Assembly: GCA_037127315.1 (NCBI GenBank)
Contig: JBBBDQ010000913.1
Coordinates: 2,785,001-2,849,000 of the forward strand
DNA length: 64,000 nt
Source of the DNA: Ascarosepion bandense
Lineage: Eukaryota; Mollusca; Cephalopoda; Sepiida; Sepiidae
Direction: 5' to 3'
Shown piece by piece: positions 20,687 through 31,222 of this stretch. The position numbers and the translations under genes were made by a program. The notes beneath the pieces are model-generated. The model was not told where the DNA came from, searched no databases, and was given only the letters and a program-made list of their open reading frames with translations. Numbering within the stretch: position 1 is the stretch's first letter; every line of letters begins with the position of its first letter.

Positions 20687-20851
20687 CTTTCTTTCTTTCT
20701 TTCTTTTATTACAACTGTATCCATGGTTCTTTCTTTCTCCCACTCCATGATTTTTCTTTCTTTCTTTTTTCTTTCTTTCTTTCGTTCTTTCTTTCTTTCT
20801 TTTATTACAGCTGTATCCATGGTTCTTTCTTTTTCCTCCTCCATGATTTTT

Positions 20852-20886
<35 letters not shown>

Positions 20887-20888
20887 CA
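19371..20888 (+). repeat. Compound TTTC minisatellite with TATCCATGGCTC cassettes
   Basis: Cassettes of about 55 bp, TATTACAACTCTATCCATGG then CTCTTTCTTTCTCAACCTCC and ATGATTTTTC, are separated by (TTTC)n of varying length. Two cassette types mostly alternate: CTCTATCCATGGCTC...CAACCTCC and CTGTATCCATGGTTC...CCCACTCC. The result is a dimeric higher-order array. Apparent proteins on either strand (FLSFFLSFF or KERKKERK) are pure repeat translation. Confidence 0.92.
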
Positions 20889-21014
20889 AATCAATGCTAG
20901 AATTACTTGACCCATTTTAAAAATTTGACCAAATTGCATCAGAATTCTTTCAGCAGCCTCTCCTGTATCGTTATACCTTTTCGCTTTTCAACTTATACTC
21001 TCTCTCTCTTTCTA

Positions 21015-21160
21015 TATATATATATATACGAAGACTGTTATGTTTCGCTGCATCACAGCTCATCTATAGAGTTAGACAGATGATTGCTTCTAACCAGGAT
21101 TGAAACCTGACAGATTTGATATCAGTCGGAGATTCTACCACTAAGCTACTGGCATGCGCT
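21015..21160 (-). mobile_element. tRNA-derived SINE family 2, near-complete copy
   Basis: The minus strand reads AGTAGCTTAGTGGTAGAATC (A box), then GGTTTCAATCCTGG (B box), then ATGAGCTGTGATGCAGCGAA and finally a TA tail. The head resembles a class I tRNA. The body is shared with 14836-14945 and 57310-57455. Confidence 0.75.
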
Positions 21161-21408
21161 AGAAAAAGGCAGACTTTGTATAAACACACGAGAGTGGCCG
21201 AGAGTTTTCAAATTCATTACTGAATATATATATATATAATATATATAAACGTGCACGTGCATGGGATGAAGAAAAGAATATCTATGCGTGTGTATGCCTG
21301 TATATATGTGTCGGTATGTTTGTCCTTTTCTTGCAAATCTACTCACAAACAATTTTGTTTACACACACTACATACACATGCACACGCACACACACAAACA
21401 CACACAGT

Positions 21409-21455
<47 letters not shown>

Positions 21456-21586
21456 GTTTTTAAAGCAATTACTTACGTCAACACAGGTTCGCTGAAATGT
21501 ACATCTTTTCCAGCTATTTGTCTAGATGTTTACATTCTCTCATTTTCTTACCCCGACCAGTTGGTGGGGGTTTCTTTCACGCTCCC

Positions 21587-21622
<36 letters not shown>

Positions 21623-22440
21623 GCCTTCTTAAATGTTTTCCATCTTTCCAAATAGTTTTCCATCTTCTCTCCTCGTCTCCATACCCTTCCCCATTTCCTC
21701 TCTTTTCCTTTTTAATCTTAATGATATACCTTGAAAACGATATCCCCTCATTTCCAGCGCCCCACCCCTGATACATCACTGTTTTCTGTGTTTTTTTTTT
21801 TTTTAGAAAGTGGTGGGTGCGCGTTTTTCTTCGCTACCCCTATCCATTTCCCCTTCCTATTCTTTTTAATCTAATCGTTATCAGTCGTACATCAATATAC
21901 ATATCAACGCCCGGTTGATTCTTTACAAAATTATTGAAGGATAAACATGTTCTTTATTAAGTAGTTCTTTTGTTTTTTTAGTCCCTTTTTTCACTCTCAC
22001 ATTCTTTCTCCCCTCCTCTCTCTTTCTCTCTCTCCTCTCTCTCTCTCTTACTCTCTTTATCTCATCTTTCTGTTTCTTTCTCTCTCTCTCTCTCTATCTC
22101 TCTCTCTAAGAACCTTTGTTTCGTGTTTTCTATTATTTTGGAAGAGTAGGGGAGGTTTGATTTTTTTTCGGAGTTTATTCGTGCCTTTTTATTCGGGGGA
22201 TTTTTTTGCTTTTATCGTCTTTACCCTTGATTCGATCCAGACTTGAATTTCTTCAAATGTGTTTCTTTTCCTTTAGTTCCCCATTCGTCGACTGATGAGC
22301 TTGGGGTTAAGGTTTATGTACGATTGATGGCAGAAATTGTGCCAACTCAGATGTATTTACGCATCATAATTAAATCACAGTCAACGACAGACCGATGACA
22401 TTCGATGTTTTATCGAAGCCCCTTTTAAGATATGCAGAAA
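21161..22440. other. No gene; CA/TA and CT-rich simple sequence
   Basis: Contains CA/TA runs (21360-21453) and CT-rich tracts (21580-21622, 22010-22110). The rest is unassigned T-rich DNA with no supported exon. Confidence 0.6.
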
Positions 22441-22443
22441 AAC

Positions 22444-22498
<55 letters not shown>

Positions 22499-22509
22499 AC
22501 AGTCTCGTA

Positions 22510-22559
<50 letters not shown>

Positions 22560-22595
22560 ACTGTCTCGTCTATCTATCTATCTATCTATCTATCA

Positions 22596-22632
<37 letters not shown>

Positions 22633-22638
22633 CTGTTC

Positions 22639-22689
<51 letters not shown>

Positions 22690-22700
22690 CAGTCTGTTCA

Positions 22701-22737
<37 letters not shown>

Positions 22738-22748
22738 CAGTCTGTTCA

Positions 22749-22793
<45 letters not shown>

Positions 22794-22868
22794 CATTATT
22801 GTAAATCTATATTCTTGTTTTGAATATATCTATATGTGATTATTTTAAATCTATCTATCTATCTCATT
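22441..22868 (-). repeat. (ATCT)n array with TGTTCA spacers
   Basis: ATCT runs are broken by spacers such as CAGTCTGTTCAT and CACTGTCTCGT. Reverse-complemented, the array is (GATA)n with TGAACAGACTGAG, the same as at 55231 and 59735. Translation gives YLSIYLSI, which is an artefact. Confidence 0.95.
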
Positions 22869-23167
22869 CTGTTCATTATAGATATGCACAGATTAAAGAA
22901 AATTCAAAAACTCGAGTATAACATCTGTGCAGAAGTTTCGAGCTGCAGCCAATTATAAATCCTCGTTTCGGATAAATTTATTGAAATAATGCATCTGTGT
23001 AAAACTAAACGTCGATGATGCTTCTGTTGTACATTTTTATAACAAAATATAAATGTATTTCCAATGACTGAATTTTAATTCAGTATAAAACAATTTCTGA
23101 ATAACACAAAGAAAATGAAATTACTAAATTTTTGAGTCTCTAGGTGACTTTTTGGTCACCCTGTATA
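22869..23167. other. Unassigned sequence
   Basis: AT-rich DNA without supported features. Confidence 0.5.
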
Positions 23168-23169
23168 TA

Positions 23170-23548
23170 CACTACCGGCTATAATTATTAGGTCTACCCA
23201 GTTTTTTTAAAAGAAATTATGCATTTCATACTATTTTTATTATTTATTCTCAAATGAAAATAGATTGGTTATTTTGTTATTATTACTTTTTACAAGGCAA
23301 GGAAGTAAAGATGAACTCGACCGAATCACCCTAAATGTTTTTCATTTTTTCGTTAATGAAACTGCAATATAGGTAATTCTTTAATATTTATAAATTCATT
23401 TGATGCACATGCTATTGTGCTATATTAACAAAAGAACCATTCTATATTAATTTACAATTATTCATTTGGCAATAAATACTAAAAAATATTATGAAATACA
23501 TCATTTTTTTAAAACACTGGGGTGGCCTAATAATTATGGCCGGCAGTG
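23170..23548. mobile_element. Tc1/mariner-type MITE (379 bp)
   Basis: Ends are CACTACCGGCTATAATTATT and the inverted AATAATTATGGCCGGCAGTG, flanked on both sides by TA (23168-23169 and 23549-23550). Duplication of the dinucleotide TA is the hallmark of Tc1/mariner insertion. The interior is AT-rich and non-coding. A second copy lies at 36890-37775. Confidence 0.88.
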
Positions 23549-23567
23549 TATATACATGCATATGTCT

Positions 23568-23569
<2 letters not shown>

Positions 23570-23614
<45 letters not shown>

Positions 23615-23643
23615 TGTGTGTGTGTGTTGTTGTTGTTGTTGTT
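23570..23643 (+). repeat. (TA)n(GT)n(GTT)n microsatellite
   Basis: About 20 TA units, then GTGTGT and GTT repeats. Confidence 0.9.
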
Positions 23644-23711
23644 AGTTTTGGCGCCAACATTGTTATTTTTTCATTAGTTTTCCTGATTAAACTTATTTTG
23701 GCAAACAGTTT

Positions 23712-23871
23712 TTTTCTTTCAAACACTCTTCTCACCCACCCAAATATCTATCACACCCCTTCTGACATTTCCTATATCTAACCACTCTTTGTATTTACCT
23801 CCCCCTATGTAGCCCCAAGCGCAATAGTGGCATTGAATGCCTTGCTTGGGGTGAAATGATTAAAAAAAAAT
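23712..23871 (+). mobile_element. CR1/Jockey-like LINE, 3'UTR only
   Basis: Contains CTATGTAGCCCCAAGCGCAA, then GTGGCATTGAATGCCTTGCT and GGGGTGAAATGATTAAAA, the terminal block common to all copies of this LINE here. Confidence 0.8.
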
Positions 23872-24059
23872 GTTCTTGATATCGGATTGGAGATAGAGCC
23901 TTGATATTTTTAGTGCTAAAAGTTTGTAACTTTAACTGAGCCGGTTCATGCCGACTTTAAATTTTCGTCACTGTTTTGACGTCCGAAGTCAACTGAAAGA
24001 TGTTTACGTAACTTCGTCTCTAGTATCTAAGATAATATCAAAGCTTACCACCCAATAAG

Positions 24060-24361
24060 GCGAGCGGAGATGATGGAATCCCGGTCATTCTCCTGAACTC
24101 TCCTCTGTCCTCTCTAAACTCTATAATTACTGCCTTTCTGCTTCCTGTTTTCCTGCTTGCTGGAAGTCCTCTTGTGTGGTTTCTATGTTTAAGAACTCAG
24201 GGGAACCCTTGGACCCATCCAAGCCCTATCATACTCCTACCAATTTTTGGAAAAGTGTTCGAAGCTATTATGAATGATGGCATAGTTCGACATCTTACTG
24301 CCCATAAACTGTTCTCAAACAGGCAGTATGGATTCCGCTTTGCCAGGTCTACTGCCGACCA
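24060..24361 (+). pseudogene. CR1/Jockey-like LINE RT, fingers region
   Basis: Reads SGDDGIPVILL and, after a frame change, IILLPIFGKVFEAIMNDGIV, RHLTAHKLFSNRQYGFRFAR and STADH, which are RT motifs 1-2a of the non-LTR type. It ends abruptly where a SINE 3' end begins (CAGTCAGTCAGTTGAGTGCC), so SINE insertion or recombination cut it. Confidence 0.83.
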
Positions 24362-24625
24362 TCAGTCAGTCAGTTGAGTGCCATACGTGATACACGCTTG
24401 GGCGATCATATCTCCAAAGAGACATGACTGACTAGGCAGAAGATTATCCCGCATTAGGTTGCCATTGATTTCTGCGGTAGGCTGGTTGCCAACCAAGGCT
24501 ATAGAACCTAATCTGTCCTGTTATTTAACCCATAACTGGAAGGAAGAGACGGATTAATACCTTTCCCAAGGGTATTTGCGCGTAAGTGAATGCAATGAAT
24601 TCCGCTTGAATTCGAACCATCACAT
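24362..24625 (-). mobile_element. tRNA-derived SINE family 1, minus copy
   Basis: Plus-strand reading CAGTTGAGTGCCATACGTGA, GGGCGATCATATCTCCAAAG and ATGACTGACTAGGCAGAAGA is the 3' body. Further on come GGTATTTGCGCGTAAGTGAA and TTCGAACCAT, near the B box. The tRNA-like 5' head is missing. Confidence 0.85.
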
Positions 24626-25615
24626 AGTACATATACCAGGCCCTCAATAAGTCTGAATTTTAGCAGCTCCAAAACAAAACTGCATTTTAATATTAAAAGA
24701 TCCCTTTCTGGTTTTCATCAGTATGGCTGGCGATAACCACTAGGGGAATGATTAATTCCTTCCTAGGTTAACTTTCCTTACTGACACGGAATGGAAAAAT
24801 TTTATTGAATCAGGCTTGACATTGTCTAACTTCGATAAACGTAAGTGAAACCCATGTTCGTAAGCTCAGAAATGTTTGTTTTATAACACGATATTAACTA
24901 GTGAAAACTCTTGGAACATACTGAAAAAAAAAGATTTACATTATTTGGAACGCTATACTGGATGCAAAGCATTAATTTCATATGAAGGAATACAGTATTT
25001 ACACTGTTTATGTAAGGGCTATTGTTCGCATCTTTGTTGTTGTCATCAAAATATTTCGGCTGTTGTGGAGCCTGGCCTTAATCAAGGGTATATCGACCCG
25101 GTTAACCTTCAGCGAACTCTGAACTGAACTTTTATTTAATCAACGGTGGTAGACTGTTCTCATTCAGCTGCATATGTCTCGTGAAATCTTGTCTCGTTCT
25201 TCTTGTTAGTAGAGGCTCACTTATTTGTCGCCTTAACCAGCCCAGGGATTCATGTCAATTAATATGCCACCAAGTTCGGTCTGATAAACTAAGTAGTTCG
25301 ATTTTGCATCTAATTGCTATACGATCACGTTCCAGATGATCCTTTCGTTGGACGTGGAACTTTTTGTTTCTCTGGAGCAACACTAACTGCAACACATGCT
25401 TTGGTATCTTTTAAGGTGAGCCCAGTATATATAAGGGTCACCACAGATCAACTTTTTTTAGAAATTCTTTAATGACAGTAAATTCGATTCAAACGTCTGG
25501 GTTTTTTGGGGGGTTTTTTTGTTGTTGTTGTTTTTAGCGAGATCACAAGCTATATGTCATATTAATATCGATGTGAGTGGGACCGAGTGATCTGTTTTTA
25601 TTTTGATTTTTACAG
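24626..25615. other. Mostly unassigned; one retroelement-associated motif
   Basis: 24990-25095 includes TATTTACACTGTTTATG and AATATTTCGGCTGTTGTGGA followed by GCCTGGCCTTAATCA, a diverged form of the motif repeat at 9490. An 83-codon frame over it has no recognisable domain. Nothing else is supported. Confidence 0.45.
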
Positions 25616-25904
25616 CATATCAACCCTTTCTGGGTTATTTAACACTGAAAAATATTTTATTTTATTTAAACAATATTTTTGTTTGCGAATAATGCATTAA
25701 CAATTCTTTAAAGAACACCAATGATTTTTCCTGATTTAAATCCTACTATTTAATCCATAACTAGAGGAACAAGATAAATTCATATTTTTCGCAACGATAT
25801 TTGCGCGTAGATGGATGTAACAATCTCGACTATAATTCGAATTCAGCTCTTCAATTAACAATTCTGAGCCATTAATCATTACATCATCAGCATATTCAAT
25901 CTTA

Positions 25905-25985
25905 AAACACCTGATATTCCAAAGCGGTCTCGTATCTATATACTGACCAGGCTCATCGTTGCTTAACTTCGGTCTTCGTATATTA
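25905..25985 (-). mobile_element. 5S rRNA-derived repeat, fragment
   Basis: The plus strand shows CACCTGATATTCCAAAGCGG and CATCGTTGCTTAACTTCGGT, matching the reverse complement of the central part of animal 5S rRNA (GAAGTTAAGC, GGGAATACCAGG) with many changes. Too diverged to be a functional gene. Confidence 0.65.
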
Positions 25986-26019
25986 CAAGAGAGACCAAAA
26001 ACAGAGTATTGCTGCTATA

Positions 26020-26483
26020 TCTGAACTAGAGCTGCCCAATACTCTCTGTCCGATCTTGACTGTTTTCAAACTCCGACGAGCTTAGCTCACTGTTAACCCC
26101 TCTGCATGAATTTCTTCTAGCTACTAGACGAGCAAGTAGGTCCCACCCTTTACAGTGAAACCAATCAAATGTAACCGCAACTTCTATTCCCCCTGCTTCT
26201 TTTCTCGCACTTTTCACCCGTGGAATTCCCTTCCGTATACTTGCTTCCTCGACAACTACAATCTCCAAGAATTTAAATGTAAGGTCAATTATCATCTCCT
26301 ATCTCTCTGACTCACGTCCTTTTCCTGATGTTTTTTCTCCGTCCAATCTACACTCATCACACCAGTTTTCTCATCCTTCTCTTTCCCACTTCCTTACACC
26401 CGCTTTAAGTTTTTCATCACTGTAAGCCTCTACACAGCAGTGGCAGTAAAACTGCCTGCTTAGGGTGAAATGATTAAAAAATG
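26020..26483 (+). mobile_element. CR1/Jockey-like LINE 3' end
   Basis: C-terminal coding in degenerate frames (ACTAGACGAGCAAGTAGGTC corresponds to the TRATRLATRS block; GGAATTCCCTTCCG to WNSLP) and the full 3'UTR to CTTAGGGTGAAATGATTAAA. Confidence 0.8.
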
Positions 26484-26529
26484 TAACTGTCTGATTCTGA
26501 GAATTATCATGTGTTTATTTGTTGGTTGC

Positions 26530-27340
26530 TTCGTTCATTTAACCAGCATATCAACCTTCATTAGGTCATTTAATGCTGAAAATCGTTTTTTGATTTGTTT
26601 GATTTAGTTTATTTGTTTCATTGTTTTTGTTTGTTTATATTTTTTCAAAAATGGTTTTGTTGGTAAGATTTCTCATTCACAAAAGATTTTCTTGGTAATA
26701 TTTTTCATTCAACAAAACTTTGTTGGTAACATTTTTCATTCAAAAAAGTTTTGTTGGTAACATTTTTCATTCAAAAAAGTTTTTGTTGGTAATATTTTTC
26801 ATTCAAAAATGGTTTTGTTGGTAATATTTTTCATTCAAAAACATTTTTTCGGTAATATTTTTCATTCAAAAACAGTTTGTTGATAATATTTTTCATTCAA
26901 AAACATTTTTTCGGTAATATTTTTCATTCAAAAACAGTTTTGTTGGTAATATTTTTCATTCAAAAACAGTTTTGTTGGTAATATTTTTCATTCAAAAAGG
27001 TTTTGTTGGTAAATACTTTCATAACATTTTGACTCCAGTTTGGGGGTTAACTATTTACCCATAGCTGGGACCCTAACATGTGCTACCTCTCCGGGTCAGG
27101 GTGGACCTGAAAACAACAGCAAGGAAGAGGTGGTTCCATGCTCCTCACAACCTCCCATTCAGAAGCCTTGCTGCCAGATGCAGTTTACCGTCATGCCCAG
27201 GACCAATTTTTGGATATGGTGTTGAGTACTGTGTTCCAAGTTCTTGATAAATTGTATGAGGTTCATATTTTGGTATTTTTATTTTCAAGTCCTTCCGACT
27301 TCTCTGTTATTATCAAGAATGTGGTGGCTGTGTGGTAGGT
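26530..27340 (+). repeat. Dispersed repeat 'X' containing a ~31 bp tandem array
   Basis: Head CCAGCATATCAACCTTCATT, then about 12 units of TTTTGTTGGTAATATTTTTC plus ATTCAAAAA(N) (26645-27010), then GGGGGTTAACTATTTACCCA and ACAACCTCCCATTCAGAAGC. The same order is found in reverse at 63100-63715, where the array is short. Related heads occur at 25616 and 28497. Two short frames at 27040-27338 have no family match. Confidence 0.75.
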
Positions 27341-27573
27341 AGGCTTCCTTTTTTCTGCATCTTGGTATTCATTAGGATGGTGTACGCTTTAAATTGTCTA
27401 ACATACGTCATGGGTAACTGCTGTTGAGAACGATGCAGCACAGTTTATTTAAAGCGATTTATTTTAATTTATTTCATCTTAAAATTAATGTATTTGTTAA
27501 TATTCAGTATTAATATAATGCGTCCATTAATCATAGTATATACAGTTCTAGATACCATCTCTTGTTGTGAAGG

Positions 27574-27853
27574 TGTTGTGGACTAGTTTTCGCACTGAAG
27601 GTTGTAATCGTCTATGTCGGTTGCTAATCGACTTAATGTACCCAAAATGTTAGGAATTTGGTAATTTTCAACTGAAAGCTGACTCCTTAGTATTCGGCTA
27701 ACTGCCGACTAAAATCAATTGCCTAGTAGTTCTACTGAACTCCAATAGCAGTCTAAAGAACTTCTATGAACTTCTCAAGTACTTCCTGTTAACTCATATT
27801 AATATAGGAGGGAGAGTCCATTATCTGAGGAATAGATGTATTTCTCCATAATG
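27574..27853. mobile_element. Solo LTR, family S1 (280 bp)
   Basis: Begins TGTTGTGGACTAGTTTTCGC and ends TTTCTCCATAATG. It is flanked by GAAGG (27569-27573) and GAAGG (27854-27858), a perfect 5 bp duplication. Related copies are at 42617-42961 and 41843-42148. There are no internal coding sequences, so this is a recombined solo LTR, probably Gypsy-type judging by duplication length. Its terminal CA has become TG. Confidence 0.82.
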
Positions 27854-27858
27854 GAAGG

Positions 27859-28669
27859 ATATCTTATTTAATATAAAGTTTATTTTGTTCTTGCAGTAAG
27901 TACCCGGCTTTGCACAGCATGGGAAGGGTAAGAATTCCCATAGACAATTTAATCCTTGGTGTTTGTAAGGGGAAATGTATCACTATGCGGGAGGGGGATA
28001 GTTGGCATTGCCTATTTGTAGCTGTGATAGGTGCAACTTCGGCCGACGCAGTAGGATAAAATGGGGCTGGGTAAATGGAGGTTTGCTTCTGGGTTGGTTG
28101 CGCGAAATGAATATCCGCTTGGCACCAGCAGAGTAGAGGGAATTAAGTGGACATGTTATCTATTCAACAGCCTGGATTGGTTGGTATGTTGGAAAATGAT
28201 CGCTAAACAAACTTATAAATTGGAAAAATTTATTTCGTTCAAACCAAACGATAAAGCCAGTGCAGCGTTTTAATAAATGCTTTAATTGAAGAAAACTTAC
28301 AATAAGCATTATCGGCACGCTTTTAAATTAAGCATACCTTCTCTTAACTGTATAGTAGCATCTGCAGAACTGAAAAATAAACGGCGGCACACAAGGTGAC
28401 ATCTAACTTTAGTTTGGTTCGGTAAACCCGTGCTTCTTGGCCTAAGAAAGAGTATGTTGGGCAACAATGGTTTGTTGATTGGTTTTGTTTTTATGGCAAA
28501 TCAACCTCGGCGGGTCGTTTATTGCCGACTAAATTTTACTTATTTATTGCTGCTAATACCCTTTTCTTTCAACAATTTATTGTTGTTTTTATATAAGTTT
28601 TGTGTCTAGTAATACTTTTTTTTCTTTTCGAGTATCAAGATTCATTGGGATTTGTTTTTAAGGGCAGGG
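27859..28669. other. Unassigned sequence
   Basis: No feature recognised. 27895-27920 (TACCCGGCTTTGCACAGC) resembles a Helitron terminus but has no partner. 28497-28540 carries a head of repeat X. Confidence 0.4.
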
Positions 28670-28726
28670 TCCCCAAGTCCTATCCTTGTTATTTAACCCA
28701 TAACTGGAGGGAAGGGACGGATTAAT
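28670..28726 (-). mobile_element. SINE family 1 fragment
   Basis: CCTTGTTATTTAACCCATAA followed by CTGGAGGGAAGGGACGGATT is the middle of the SINE on the minus strand. Confidence 0.7.
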
Positions 28727-28735
28727 GTGTCTAGT

Positions 28736-29034
28736 AATCGACGAGTTACACTAGCTTCTTTAGCACCAGGCGTGAACCATTGCACAATTTTGGAGAGTTC
28801 AGATTTCGCAACAGCATGAACGATACTCCAACTTCTGCGTGAAGTCATACCCAGAGCCTACAAGCAGTTGAGGAATTCTACGGGGTAGTTCACAACTTGG
28901 TCGCGATCGGGAATCGCATTGACTGATTTGTAAATGCGTAGTGCTCCAGGGAAAGACATCAGCAGTTGCTCGTTGTTTTCAATTACTGTGCAGTTTTGGG
29001 GAGCTAAGATGGCCCTTTCGCAAAGCTAGATGAA
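28736..29034 (-). pseudogene. Helitron helicase (PIF1-like) C-terminal fragment
   Basis: The minus strand reads KAILAPQNCTVIENNEQLLM, SFPGALRIYKSVNAIPDRDQ and VVNYPVEFLNCL. After a stop and frameshift it reads MLLRNLNSPKLCNGSRLV. The order ILAPxN ... YPxEFLN ... MLLRNL...LCNGxR is the distinctive end of the Helitron Rep/helicase, the rolling-circle transposition enzyme. Only about 95 codons remain, with one frameshift, so the piece is inactive. It proves that an autonomous Helitron once existed in this genome. Confidence 0.85.
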
Positions 29035-29044
29035 GCCATTATGG

Positions 29045-29617
29045 TTTGTTTCTCAGGTCTGGAAAAACTTTCACCTTCAACGGAGAGTCTGTAATGCGAT
29101 ACCGACTTGGCAGACTGGATGCAGTCTCTCTCTCACCGGCTCAACGTGGCTTCCCTGTATCTCTTCTATAAATACTTTCACGGCTTCTGCTCCGATGAAC
29201 TTAGATCACTGGTGCCCCTAGGTACGAATTTGCACGAGATACTAAATTAGCAACTAGATCCCACTCTTTTACAATGAAACCGATAAAATGCAACCGCAAT
29301 TTCTACTCCAACAGTTTCTTTTCTCGCACTTCCCGACTGTGGAATTCCCTTCCGCGTGATTGCTTCCTCGACGGCTACAATCTCCAGGAGTTTAAATGTA
29401 AGGTCAATAGACACCTCCTAACACACTAACTCCTATCCATTCTTTCAAACACTCTTCCCATCTACCCACCCCCAGCCTCGGTATCCTTACCCATCTATCA
29501 CTCTCATTCTGACATTTCCTATATCTAACCACTCTTTCTCGTTGCCTTCCCCTATGTAGCTCCATGCGCAATAGTGGCAGTGTAATGCCTTGCTTGGGGT
29601 GAAATGATTAAAAAAAA
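29045..29617 (+). mobile_element. CR1/Jockey-like LINE 3' end
   Basis: Reads LQRRVCNAIPT, then HRLNVASLYLFYKYFHGFCS and DELRSL, then the RATRLA-type and WNSLP blocks (GTGGAATTCCCTTCCG). The 3'UTR ends CTTGCTTGGGGTGAAATGAT plus oligo-A. Frames are broken. Confidence 0.83.
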
Positions 29618-29709
29618 TGTCTAAAGATGTTGGAATTGTCGTTTAATTGTCAAGCGTCGTGACATATATATATATATTATATATCGTACATTGATTGCTG
29701 GTGTCTTAT

Positions 29710-29900
29710 CTTTCCTAAACCCTGTCTTATCGCCCAGTTTACACTTCTCCCGAGTTTTTTGAACAGGAGTAGATGTTTATAGTTTGGGTTTCCAGTTCCT
29801 TATCCTATTTTTTCTCATTGCCTTTCACTCTTGATAGCCCCTCGCTTCTTAGTGGCATTATTGTTTTGCTTTGAGTGAAATGATTAAAAATATACAATCA
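29710..29900 (+). mobile_element. Short interspersed repeat 'B', diverged copy
   Basis: TATCGCCCAGTTTACACTTC at the head and TGTTTTGCTTTGAGTGAAAT with ATTAAAAATA at the tail; the same order as at 4050 and 36448. Confidence 0.6.
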
Positions 29901-29977
29901 AATCTTATTCTGTAACCACTACCTGGAGTGGCTCTTGAGCCTTTATTTGCTAATTATTAGTAAAAATAATAGCCAAA

Positions 29978-30098
29978 TAAACCTCCTTCTGACATTTGCT
30001 ATATCTAACCACTCTTTCTCGTTGCTTTTCCCCTATGTAGCCCCATGCGCAATAGTGGCAGTGGAATGCCTTGCTTGGGGTGAAATGATTAAAAAAAA
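29978..30098 (+). mobile_element. CR1/Jockey-like LINE, 3'UTR only
   Basis: CTCCTTCTGACATTTGCTAT to CTTGCTTGGGGTGAAATGAT plus A-run. Same terminal block as at 23712. Confidence 0.78.
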
Positions 30099-30439
30099 AA
30101 AGGTCCTCGACGGAATTCACTATAGTGGAAACTGTACCGATTGAAATTTTTCCTGCCTGAGCTGCTGAGACAGCCAAACAGCGTGCCCACCGACAGTTCA
30201 TTCGTGTTACCGGGGGGGGGGGGGTGTTTATTCACTGAGCAACATTCCCACGTTTAAGATTTATTTGTTTTCTTAAATATTTTATTTCATTTCTTAGTAG
30301 TCACTCCTCCTCTTGTTGACGAGTTCGCCAAGTGATGAATTTATATTTCGTTCATTTTGAGTAAACCACTATTTTGTCTGTACATTTCTTTTCTCTGGTA
30401 CGCATATTTGTACGTTCAACGAAATTTGTGTGTGTTGGT
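30099..30439. other. Unassigned; includes poly-G run
   Basis: A G run near 30212-30225 is notable but isolated. Confidence 0.5.
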
Positions 30440-31160
30440 GCATCAAAGATATCATACAAAACTTGCATAGGTTTTTTCTTTCTTGCAAACGTTTCTTCAG
30501 TAAGTCTTTTTTTTTTAGTTGATTCTAATGCCTTTGTGTTACCATTTTTTCTTTCACTATAAATCTTTTTTTTTTTTCAATTCGTGACCCTATTACGCCG
30601 TCTTCCTGATTTTTCTTTGTTGATTTTTATATACTCTGAAAATCACTTTTTTGATCTGGTAAAATCTTGTCAAAATTTAATTTTTCTTACGAACATTAAT
30701 TCTGCCAACGATATTTGACGGTGTATTGGGATTTAGCATTTTCCGGTATACTCTCAAGATTTCTAAAGTGCTTCTTCGTTCACTTTTTCACTACTTGCAT
30801 TTTTAAAGCTCTCTTAAACCCACAGACCGTTCAGCTTGTACGTTTGACATCGGATGATACGGTGGGATATTAATATGCTCAATTAAGAACATTTTTAAAA
30901 ACTAATAAAGTAAGCAGTGAATTGTATACCGCTATCCGAGACTGCAGCATCCGGAATGACATATCTGGCAAACAGTTCGCCTGAAAAATTCACTCTAGTC
31001 GTAGTTTTTTTTTTTCTGTTTTTACACTTACAATTTTCAGGCCACTTAGTAAAGCTATCGACTACCACAAAATAATGCAATCTGTTTATTGGACAAGCGA
31101 TAGCTATGTGCAGTCTTGATCACGAATTGTCTTTCTTAGACCAAGGTTGTATTTTCAAGG
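30440..31160 (-). pseudogene. Gypsy-type integrase remnant, copy 1
   Basis: Minus frame 31080-30895 reads MHYFVVVDSFTKWPENC, FSGELFARYVIPDAAVSDSG and IQFT, the integrase core with both the first Asp (VVVDSFTKWPE) and second Asp (VSDSG). Downstream in other frames come EHIN/PPYHP-like and QAERSV-type sequence, then EILRVYRKMLNPNTPSN and FRVYKN. Stops and shifts are numerous. A second copy of the same family lies at 31640-33491. Confidence 0.82.
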
Positions 31161-31222
31161 TAGGTGATCGGAAGGCAATTTTAAATACTGATGGTATAAC
31201 CACAAGTTATCATTCAAGCTAG

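Noticed and set aside
18445..20920. Frames up to 295 codons rich in FLSFF, and reverse frames rich in KERKK
   Set aside because: TTTC/GAAA repeat translation on both strands.
22395..22839. 142 and 135 codon frames reading YLSIYLSI
   Set aside because: Direct translation of the ATCT microsatellite; the 4-base period simply lacks stops.
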